Origin: DASUPK01 sp963728875 | GTDB taxonomy: Bacteria > Actinomycetota > Thermoleophilia > Solirubrobacterales > 70-9 | Assembly: GCA_963728875.1 (NCBI GenBank) | Contig: CAVSLJ010000001.1 | Location: 930,001-994,000 of the forward strand | Direction: 5' to 3' | DNA length: 64,000 bases | Part shown: positions 56,619-64,000 of the stretch, piece by piece | How the letters are laid out: each line of letters begins with the position of its first letter | Numbering within the stretch: the stretch's first letter is position 1 | Translations under genes and position numbers: made by a program | Notes under the pieces: model-generated | The model's input: only the letters and a program-made list of their open reading frames with translations | Told to the model about the DNA's origin: nothing | Databases searched by the model: none

Positions 56619-57898
56619 GGCCCAAGCCTATCCAGGCGCGCCATCACTTCGGGGACATGCTTCAGATACGCCCTGTAGTCGAACACCGCATCGAGGTCGA
56701 GCTGCGGAGCGGCGGCCGCGATCAGCTCGCGGAAGCTCGTGCCCTCGTCCCAGGCCCGCTGGGCGTTCTCCTGGACGATCCGATAGGCGTCGTCGCGCGT
56801 CATCCCGGACTCGACGAGTGCCGTCAGCGCCCGCTGGCTGAACAGTGCTCCGTGGGTGAGGTCGATGTTCTCCTGCATCCGGTCGGCGTGGACGGTCATC
56901 CCCTCGACGATCCGAGTGGCGAGGTGCTGCATGTAGTCGAGCGCGATCGTGGCGTCGGGCAGCACGACGCGCTCGGCGCCGGAGTGCGAGATGTCCCTCT
57001 CGTGCCAGAGGGCGACGTTCTCGATCCCGACCTGCGAGTAGCCGCGCAACACCCGCGCGAGCCCGCAGATCCGCTCGGCGAGGATCGGGTTGCGCTTATG
57101 GGGCATCGCGGAGGACCCCTTCTGCCCGGACCCGAACGGCTCCTCGACCTCGCGGACCTCGGTGCGCTGCAGGTTCCGGATCTCCTGGCCGAACCGCTCC
57201 AGGCCGGCGCCGGCGATCGCGATCCGGGCCAGGACGACCGCGTGGCGGTCGCGAGGGACGACCTGGGTGGAGATGTCCTCCCGCGCCAGGCCGAGCGCCT
57301 CCATCACCCGCGCCTCGACCGAAGGTGGGATCGACGCGTAGGTGCCGACGGCCCCGGAGAGCTTGCCCACCGCCACCTGCTCGAACGCGTCGGTCAGGCG
57401 CTGGAGGTTGCGGTCGGCTTCGAAGGCGAACCCCGCCAGGCGCAGGCCGAAGGTCGTGGGCTCCGCGTGGACGCCGTGAGTGCGGCCCACACAGAGCGTC
57501 TCCGCGAACTCCCTGGCCCGCGTCACCAGCGCGTCCCGGTAGGCCCGGGCCCCACGGAGGACGATCTCGCCGGCATCGGCGAGTTGCAGCGCCAGCGCGG
57601 TGTCGAGAACGTCCGAGGACGTGAGCCCGTAGTGCAGCCAGCGCCCCTCCTCACCGATCGAGCTGGAGACGACGTCGACGAACGCCGCGACGTCGTGCCC
57701 GGTGGTCCGCTCGCGCTCCTCGACGGCGTCCACGGTGAAGCCGGCCTTGTCGCGACAGGCCTCGGCAGCCTCCTCGGGAACCACGCCCTCGGCCGCCCAG
57801 GCGCCGGTGGCGGCCAGCTCGACCTTCAGCCAGGTATCCATGCGACGCTGCTGCGTCCAGACGGCGCCGATCTCCTCGCGCGTGTACCTCGGAATCAC
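56615..57898 (-). CDS. purB: Adenylosuccinate lyase
   Basis: The 427-residue fumarase-superfamily enzyme splits SAICAR and adenylosuccinate. The signature loop is GSSAMPHKRNPILAERI, with the catalytic Ser. HYGLTSSDVLDTALALQL and VGRTHGVHAEPTTFGLRLAGF carry the general acid/base region. It overlaps the SnoaL-like gene upstream and the GST-like gene downstream by 4 bases each. Confidence 0.96.
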   Translation of the reverse strand: MIPRYTREEIGAVWTQQRRMDTWLKVELAATGAWAAEGVVPEEAAEACRDKAGFTVDAVEERERTTGHDVAAFVDVVSSSIGEEGRWLHYGLTSSDVLDTALALQLADAGEIVLRGARAYRDALVTRAREFAETLCVGRTHGVHAEPTTFGLRLAGFAFEADRNLQRLTDAFEQVAVGKLSGAVGTYASIPPSVEARVMEALGLAREDISTQVVPRDRHAVVLARIAIAGAGLERFGQEIRNLQRTEVREVEEPFGSGQKGSSAMPHKRNPILAERICGLARVLRGYSQVGIENVALWHERDISHSGAERVVLPDATIALDYMQHLATRIVEGMTVHADRMQENIDLTHGALFSQRALTALVESGMTRDDAYRIVQENAQRAWDEGTSFRELIAAAAPQLDLDAVFDYRAYLKHVPEVMARLDRLGP

Positions 57899-58314
57899 GC
57901 CGCCAGCTCAACCCAGGGCGGCCTGAGCGCCTTGGTCAGCAATTCGGTGTCGCAGTACTCGGTCAGCTCCCTCACCTTGCCGCCCTCGAGCCGGCAGACA
58001 TAGCAGTAGGTGTTCCGATACGGCCGGCCTGACTTGGTGGTGACATCGCCGCGGCATTCGATCACAACGCAATCGTCCTCGGCGATCAGCCGGATCGCCC
58101 TGTTCCGATACGGCGTCGCGAACTGCGCGAACAGCGGATCGAGCAGCCCCCTCCGGACGGCGTCCTTGCCTTCCCAGGTGCCGGACCACTCGGTTGTCCC
58201 GATGATCCGCCAGCGGATGTCATCACCGAGAAGGTCGACGAACGGCCTGCCATTCCCCTTGGCCAGCTCCGCGTAGGCGGCCTGCATGATCTCCTTGTTC
58301 TCCGTCGCATCCAT
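57895..58314 (-). CDS. SnoaL-like (NTF2 fold) protein at the head of the purB operon
   Basis: The 139-residue protein opens ENKEIMQAAYAELAKGNGRPFVDLLGDDIRW, continues GTTEWSGTWEGKDAVRRGLLDPLFAQF and ends FCDTELLTKAL-like (EYCDTELLTKALRPPWVELAA). It is a ketosteroid-isomerase-like small barrel with unknown ligand. Its stop overlaps purB as ATGA, so it is the first gene of a run that continues through purB, a GST-like gene, purC, purS, purQ and purL. It faces a LysR gene across a 97-base gap that carries a LysR-type palindrome. Confidence 0.82.
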   Translation of the reverse strand: MDATENKEIMQAAYAELAKGNGRPFVDLLGDDIRWRIIGTTEWSGTWEGKDAVRRGLLDPLFAQFATPYRNRAIRLIAEDDCVVIECRGDVTTKSGRPYRNTYCYVCRLEGGKVRELTEYCDTELLTKALRPPWVELAA

Positions 58315-58396
58315 CGTCAGTGCCTCCTTCGAATTGGATTGCGACTCAAGTTAGGGCTGCCAGAGCAATGACACAAACGAGTATCTGTCAGGGCTA

Positions 58397-58415
58397 CCAT
58401 GCGAAATACGCATGG
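58397..58415. promoter_or_regulatory. LysR-type palindrome over the lysR start codon
   Basis: CCATGCG-AAATA-CGCATGG is a perfect 7-base inverted repeat. Inside it, ATGCGAAATACGCAT has the T-N11-A form of LysR recognition boxes. The right arm includes the ATG of the LysR gene at 58412. It probably serves autorepression and possibly control of the divergent SnoaL-purB operon. Confidence 0.6.
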
Positions 58416-59350
58416 CTGAGCTCAGCCTGACAGGTCTGAGAGTCCTCCGCGAGGTCGCCGCGCGAGGATCGTTCACCGCGGCCGCCGAATCCCTCGGGTA
58501 CACGCAGTCGGCCGTCTCTCGCCAGGTGGCGGCGCTGGAGAGCGCAGCCGGAACGGCGCTGTTCGAGCGTGCGGCACGGGGCGTTCGGTTGACGGATGCC
58601 GGTGAGACCCTTCTCCAGCGCGCCGGGACGGTCCTCGACCAGCTCGACGCAGCCCAACAGGAGCTCGCCGGAATGGTGGATCCTGGCACGGGCCGGCTGC
58701 GGGTCGGCGCCTTTCCCACCGCCGTCGCCGCCTTGGTCCCCAGAGCGATAGCCGAGTTCCGGCGGCGCCAGCCGGGCGTCCGAACCTCCCTGCGAGAGGG
58801 CGGCACGCCCAGTCAGCTCAAGCGTCTCTTCTCCGGATCCGTGGACGTGGCCGTGATCGGCTTCCTTCCCGGAGGCCACGTAACCCGCGACCGGCGCATC
58901 TCCCTCGAGCATCTGATCGACGACCCTCTTCTTCTCGCCGTCGGACCGGAGCATCCGCTGGCGCGCCGCAGGACGGTCGACCTGGACAGCCTTGCCGGCG
59001 AGAGCTGGATCGCGGCCAGCGCCGATGCGAGCGACGCCATGATCGGTGCCTGGCAATGGGCGGACTGGCAACCGCAGGTGGACCTGATCGCCAGGGAGTG
59101 GACGGCGAAGCTCGGCCTGGTGGCCGCCGGTCTCGGCGTGACCCTGGTGCCGGGCTTGGCGGCCGCCGCGGTGCGGCCCGACGTGGCGCTGGTCCGCATC
59201 CGGAGCGAGCGAGCGAGCCGGCAGGTCCTCGTCGCGACGCGCTCGGGTCGCGAGCGGTCGGCCTCCGCCACGCTTTTCAGTGAGCTGCTGCAGGACAGCG
59301 CCGCGCAACTCAACACAAAGTTGCGTGAGCGGCTGACGGCTAGGCGTTGA
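58412..59350 (+). CDS. LysR family transcriptional regulator
   Basis: The 312-residue protein has the winged helix-turn-helix (LTGLRVLREVAARGSFTAAAESLGYTQSAVSRQVAALE, about 5-42). The effector domain follows, starting TGRLRVGAFPTAVAALVPRAI and ending with LGVTLVPGLAAAAVRPDVALVRI. It is divergent from the SnoaL-purB operon and carries a palindromic site over its own start. The effector is unknown; a purine-related signal would be guesswork. It overlaps the convergent purE end by 11 bases. Confidence 0.9.
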   Translation: MAELSLTGLRVLREVAARGSFTAAAESLGYTQSAVSRQVAALESAAGTALFERAARGVRLTDAGETLLQRAGTVLDQLDAAQQELAGMVDPGTGRLRVGAFPTAVAALVPRAIAEFRRRQPGVRTSLREGGTPSQLKRLFSGSVDVAVIGFLPGGHVTRDRRISLEHLIDDPLLLAVGPEHPLARRRTVDLDSLAGESWIAASADASDAMIGAWQWADWQPQVDLIAREWTAKLGLVAAGLGVTLVPGLAAAAVRPDVALVRIRSERASRQVLVATRSGRERSASATLFSELLQDSAAQLNTKLRERLTARR

Positions 59351-59813
59351 TGATCCGCACGGCGAGCAGCCCGGCGTTCTTCGCCCCGTCGATCGCGACA
59401 CAGCCGACCGGCACCCCCGGCGGCATCTGAACCGCCGAGAGCAGGGCGTCGAGTCCGCCCAGGTTCTTGCCCGAGATCGGCACGCCGATCACCGGCAGAT
59501 CCGTCTTCGATGCGGCGAAGCCCGGCAGAGCGGCTGACATTCCGGCCCCCGCGATGATCACCTTGAGACCACGCATCCTGGCGTTGGTGCAGTACTCGCT
59601 CGTCGCCTCAGGATCGCGATGCGCGCTCAGAACCCGCACCTCGTAGCGAATGCCGTGATCCTGGAGGGCCTCGCCGGCGGGCTGCAGCTTAGGCTTGTCG
59701 TTCTTCGAGCCCATGATGATCCCGACGAGCGGGGCATCGACCTCGATCTCCTCGAACGCCTCCTCGACTTGGGGCATCGTCTCGACTTCGCCCTCGGGCA
59801 TCAGCTCCTCCAT
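59340..59813 (-). CDS. purE: N5-carboxyaminoimidazole ribonucleotide mutase
   Basis: A class I PurE of 157 residues, with an extra acidic N-terminus of about 28 residues. The core is VGIIMGSKNDKPKLQPAGEAL, YEVRVLSAHRDPEAT (catalytic His), IIAGAGMSAALPGFAASKT and LPVIGVPISGKNLGGLDALLS. GAGMSAALPG, where most have GAGxAAHLPG, lacks the usual His. Start is at MEELMPEG (59813), 8 bases after the purD stop. No purK is in view. Confidence 0.92.
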   Translation of the reverse strand: MEELMPEGEVETMPQVEEAFEEIEVDAPLVGIIMGSKNDKPKLQPAGEALQDHGIRYEVRVLSAHRDPEATSEYCTNARMRGLKVIIAGAGMSAALPGFAASKTDLPVIGVPISGKNLGGLDALLSAVQMPPGVPVGCVAIDGAKNAGLLAVRIINA

Positions 59814-59821
59814 TCGGTCGT

Positions 59822-61098
<1,277 letters not shown>

Positions 61099-61102
<4 letters not shown>

Positions 61103-61380
61103 AGGGCGCTCGCGAAGTCCTCGGCCGGGATCGCGGCCAGCGTCTGGCTGCTCATCGTGCCGCGGGAACCGAGCTCGACCGAGACCTTCGCCATCGTCTT
61201 CTCATCGGGTGCCTCGACGATCGTGATGAAGTCGTACTGCCCGAGCGTGGCCCACTGCTCCTTGACCTTGACCCCGAGCTGCTCGACCTCCTTGTTGACC
61301 TCCTGGACCCGCGCCGGGTTGTTCTTCAGCGTCTGGACGCCCTCGGCGGTCAGGTTTGTGAGCATTACGAATGTCGGCAT
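61099..61380 (-). CDS. GYD domain protein
   Basis: The 93-residue protein matches the GYD family: PTFVMLTNLTAEGVQTLKNNPARV, then the domain's name motif as LGQYDFITIVEAPDEKTMAKV, and SRGTMSSQTLAAIP. It is a ferredoxin-like fold with unknown function. It is the first gene of the GYD-purD-purE run and is coupled to purD by a 4-base overlap, so a role near purine metabolism is suggested by position only. Confidence 0.88.
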
Positions 61381-61488
61381 CGCGTTCTCCTCTCCTGTGA
61401 CTTCCCTCGGTGAACCCCCTTTCTTTCACTTTCGGCGTCGTCATGCAATGCGGCGCGCGCGTCCGGATCAGGGGAGATGATCTGGAGC

Positions 61489-62133
61489 ATGAGTGAGCAT
61501 CCGATCTTCGCTCGCTTCTATGACCGGATGACGGCCGGCACCGAGCGCGCCGGGCTGGGCGAGATGCGCCGGGAGCTGCTCGCGACTGCGAGCGGCAGGG
61601 TGCTCGAGCTGGGCGCCGGGACGGGCCATAACTTCGAGCACTACACGGATGCGGTCACCGAGCTGGTCATGACCGAGCCCGACCCGCACATGGCGCGCCG
61701 TCTGCGGGCGCGCATGTCCGAGGAGCCGGGGGCCGCCGGAAGCCCCAGTGTCGTCGAGGCCTCGGCCGAGGACCTGCCCTTCGACGACGGCAGCTTCGAC
61801 ACCGTGGTGGCGACGCTGGTGCTCTGCACGGTCGGCGAGCCGCAGCGTGCACTGGCCGAGGCCCGCCGGGTCCTGGTCGAGGCCGGCAGGCTGCTCTTCA
61901 TCGAGCACGTGCGCAGCAGCCGCCCCGGGCTCGCCCGCTGGCAGGACCGGTTCGAGCGCCCCTGGGGCTTCTTCGCCGCCGGGTGTCACCCGAATCGCCC
62001 CACGGGCCAGCTGCTCGCCGATGCCGGCTTCTGGATCGACAGCCTGGAGCAGGGCAAGCTGCCCAAGGCGCCGCCCATCGTCCGCCCCCTGATCCGCGGG
62101 GTCGCGCAGCGCCCCTCGGGTGTTCGGGACTAA
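61489..62133 (+). CDS. Class I SAM-dependent methyltransferase
   Basis: A protein of about 214 residues. The SAM-binding loop is GRVLELGAGTGHNFEHY, followed by the acidic MTEPDPHMARRL, ASAEDLPFDDGSFDTVVATLVLCTV and an ARRVLVEAGRLLFIEHVRSS motif. This is the UbiE/Methyltransf_11 type, often annotated as a phospholipid or quinone methyltransferase. The substrate is unknown. I use MSEHPIF (61489); an ATG four codons earlier (61477) is an alternative. The last bases overlap the convergent hydratase gene. Confidence 0.87.
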   Translation: MSEHPIFARFYDRMTAGTERAGLGEMRRELLATASGRVLELGAGTGHNFEHYTDAVTELVMTEPDPHMARRLRARMSEEPGAAGSPSVVEASAEDLPFDDGSFDTVVATLVLCTVGEPQRALAEARRVLVEAGRLLFIEHVRSSRPGLARWQDRFERPWGFFAAGCHPNRPTGQLLADAGFWIDSLEQGKLPKAPPIVRPLIRGVAQRPSGVRD

Positions 62134-63059
62134 TCCGCCATTCCGTCCTGCCAGGGTCGCAGTGCCTCGGCGGTCGCCCACGGCGAGGCTCCCTCGGTTT
62201 CCACCTCGGCTGCCATGGCGGCCATCTTCTTCTGCGACGAGTCCGTTGCAGAGGCGACCATGAACCACTTCCGCTCGACGCCGAGCCCTTCCGCGAGCGG
62301 CAGCGATCCTCCCTCGTAGACGGCGCGCTTCAGCGAGCGAATCGCCTCCGGTGAGCGCCGAGCCAGCCGCTCCCCCATATGCACGGCCGCCTCCTTCACC
62401 TGGTCCGGCGGCACGACCGCGCCAACGAGGCCGTGGTCGAGCGCCTCGCGCGGACTCAGCGTGCGCCCCTCGAGCATCATCTGCAGTGCCCGCCCGACGC
62501 CGACCAACCGCGGCAGCCGCTGCGTCCCACCGGCCCCGGGGTTGAAGTCGACCGTCATCTCCGGCAGGCCGATCGCGATCTCCTTGTCCGCCATCAGCCG
62601 GACGTCACACGCGAGCGAGAGCTCGCAGCCGCCCCCCGTCGCCGGCCCGTTGATCGCCGCGATGAACACCTTGTCGGAGCGGTTCATCTCCACGAAGACG
62701 TCGTGGATCCGGTAGAGCTCGAACACGGCGGCTAGTGGGGATCGCTCGGCCAGGTCCCGCAGTCCGGGCACCTTCCGCACGGCGCCGGCGATCCTCAGCA
62801 CGATCGCCGTCAGCCATGGCGGCGCCGCGATCCCCGCGCGCCGGACGCTCGCCAGGATCTCGGCGATGTCGTAGTGGGTGATGTAGAGGTCGTCCGGCTT
62901 CCCCGTGAACACCACGGCGCCGACCGAGCGGTCTCCGCGGAGCGAGTGGAGGAGGCGCTCGAGCTCCCGCACCATCTCCGAGTTCATGAAGTTGTGTGGA
63001 GGGTGGTCGATGCGGGCGACCAGGACCCGCCCACGGCGCTCGACGTCAAGCAGCGGCAT
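62130..63059 (-). CDS. Enoyl-CoA hydratase/isomerase family protein
   Basis: The 309-residue crotonase-fold protein keeps both catalytic Glu positions: GPATGGGCELSLACDVRLMAD and IGLPEMTVDFNPGAGGTQRLPRLVG. An oxyanion-hole region is replaced by a longer insert (DIAEILASVRRAGIAAPPWLTA), making it longer than the usual 260 residues. The C-terminal third (WFMVASATDSSQKKMAAM) is normal. It likely acts on acyl-CoA in fatty-acid breakdown. It stands alone; no other beta-oxidation gene is near. Confidence 0.85.
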   Translation of the reverse strand: MPLLDVERRGRVLVARIDHPPHNFMNSEMVRELERLLHSLRGDRSVGAVVFTGKPDDLYITHYDIAEILASVRRAGIAAPPWLTAIVLRIAGAVRKVPGLRDLAERSPLAAVFELYRIHDVFVEMNRSDKVFIAAINGPATGGGCELSLACDVRLMADKEIAIGLPEMTVDFNPGAGGTQRLPRLVGVGRALQMMLEGRTLSPREALDHGLVGAVVPPDQVKEAAVHMGERLARRSPEAIRSLKRAVYEGGSLPLAEGLGVERKWFMVASATDSSQKKMAAMAAEVETEGASPWATAEALRPWQDGMAD

Positions 63060-63092
63060 AGGCCTGAACCCTATGCCTCCGTCGGCCAGCGA

Positions 63093-64000
63093 CTACGCGT
63101 CAAATCCGACGTGCACGTGGTCGCAGTGGTCAGCCTGCGCGAAGCCGTTCGGGTTCGCGGGGCCGTCCGGGTCCCAGCAGTAGATGAGCTCGGTCGGCTC
63201 CTGGCCGGGGGGAAGGGCGCCGAGCTGGCGGGCGATCGTGCCGCAGGGCCCGTCGGGTGAGACGTCGGTGCAGGGCACTCCGTCGATCGCCGCGATGTCC
63301 ATGGCGCGGCCGTAGTAGTGGTTGGAGACGTTGCCGCTGGAGGCGAGCTTTGAGTGATCGGAGCGGAGCGCCGAGATCTGGATCGTGTGCTGCTGGCTGA
63401 TCGCGCCGAGGATGTTGAGGATCCGGGGGTCGATCGCCCCGGACTGGATGTCCACCATCTCGAGCTGGTTGGAGAGCTCGACGTTCGCCCAGTTGATCGG
63501 CGCGTTCGTCGGGCCGGGCAGCGCGACCGAGTAGGCGACCGTCTTCACCTGGCAGCTGCCCGCCATCGACTCGGCGTCCTTGAGCACCGCCTCGACGTAC
63601 CACTCCGCGTGGTTGTGCTGGAAGAGCCCAGCGCGCAGATCTCCGGCGGCCCAGATCATCCGGGCCAGGGTCGCGGCGGAGTCCGCCGGACTCTGCCGCT
63701 TGACCTTGCCGTCGCCGTCGCCGTCCACCGCGTACTGCTTCCAGTGGTCGTCGGTGATGCCGAGCGGGCCGACCGAGGAGAGCTGTTCAGGGCTCATGCC
63801 CTTGCCGAAGTTCGACTCGACCCGGGCGACCGCGGCAAGCGCCCAGACGCCGCTCTGGCCAAGGTCATACCGGCCGGCCGCGTCCTGGAATGCCTTCATG
63901 TAATCGTCCGGGATCGACTCCCGCGACCCGTCGGCGGGCGAGCAGACGAGCTGCTGGCGCTTCGGGATCAGGGAGAGGCCTCCCAGCGCGCCGTTGCCGA
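63093..64000 (-). CDS. Secreted wall hydrolase with transglycosylase-like and DD-peptidase-like regions, 5'-truncated
   Basis: The frame is open to the window edge, so the N-terminus is missing. The first visible part, DDYMKAFQDAAGRYDLGQSGVWALAAVARVESNFGKG, is a lytic-transglycosylase-like (SLT) domain with the catalytic-type Glu in VESNFG. GDGDGKVKR looks like a short calcium loop. The C-terminal part has SDHSKLASSGNVSNHYYGRAMDIAAIDG and ends DHVHVGFDA, resembling the zinc-binding S-x-H-x2-G-x-A-x-D and H-x-H pattern of M15-like DD-peptidases. A Met at 63899 is an internal residue rather than the start. It likely acts on peptidoglycan outside the cell. Confidence 0.72.
   Translation of the reverse strand, partial: GNGALGGLSLIPKRQQLVCSPADGSRESIPDDYMKAFQDAAGRYDLGQSGVWALAAVARVESNFGKGMSPEQLSSVGPLGITDDHWKQYAVDGDGDGKVKRQSPADSAATLARMIWAAGDLRAGLFQHNHAEWYVEAVLKDAESMAGSCQVKTVAYSVALPGPTNAPINWANVELSNQLEMVDIQSGAIDPRILNILGAISQQHTIQISALRSDHSKLASSGNVSNHYYGRAMDIAAIDGVPCTDVSPDGPCGTIARQLGALPPGQEPTELIYCWDPDGPANPNGFAQADHCDHVHVGFDA

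Overview
The window is about 64 kb of high-GC chromosomal DNA, densely packed with genes on both strands. GTG and TTG starts are common, many start and stop codons overlap as ATGA or TGATG, and the tRNA genes do not encode CCA. Gene content and protein style (DUF3105, GYD, an Rv2578c-like radical SAM protein with an actinobacterial-type SOS box, Lys-rich extracellular proteins, and a protein starting MGILDDAIREHL) suggest a deep-branching actinobacterium, probably Thermoleophilia/Solirubrobacterales. That placement is inference. I see no rRNA, insertion sequence, prophage or CRISPR array, and no stretch of more than 300 bases lacks a gene.

Layout. 1-4.1 kb holds the end of a surface-polysaccharide operon (GT4, GT2, sugar-phosphate transferase, GNAT, FemAB-like). 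4.1-16 kb is mixed housekeeping: a PGRP-type amidase, an FAD monooxygenase, a DUF3105 protein, metF, a protein with a TIR-like C-terminal domain, a universal stress protein divergent from a LysR regulator, an ammonium transporter, an AlkZ-like protein and tRNA-Ala(CGC). 15.8-26.2 kb holds a diguanylate cyclase, an acidic repeat protein, glutamate dehydrogenase, tRNA-Ala(TGC) overlapped antisense by a PD-(D/E)XK nuclease gene, and envelope proteins (D-Ala-D-Ala carboxypeptidase, rhomboid protease, secreted glycosidase-like protein).

26.2-39.0 kb is a lipoate-centred island, all on the minus strand. It contains lipA, lipB, two complete E1alpha-E1beta-E2 sets of 2-oxoacid dehydrogenase (one followed by a branched-chain amino-acid dehydrogenase) and one lpdA for E3. 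Together these can make lipoate, attach it, deaminate branched-chain amino acids and oxidise the resulting 2-oxoacids. 39.0-42.6 kb is thiamin synthesis: thiE diverges from a TPP riboswitch that leads into thiO and a thiS-thiG fusion. 42.6-45.8 kb holds a radical SAM gene whose start abuts a perfect SOS box, a two-gene membrane unit with a 27-residue first gene, a frameshifted Rrf2 regulator and tRNA-Lys(TTT).

45.8-61.4 kb is a de novo purine cluster: purH, purN, purF, purL, purQ, purS, purC, purB, purE and purD, with no purM or purK in view. Passenger genes sit inside it: twin secreted beta-propellers, a GST-like protein, a SnoaL-like protein and a GYD protein. A LysR gene is divergent from the SnoaL-purB end and carries a palindromic T-N11-A box over its start codon. 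The window ends with a methyltransferase, an enoyl-CoA hydratase and a 5'-truncated gene for a wall hydrolase.
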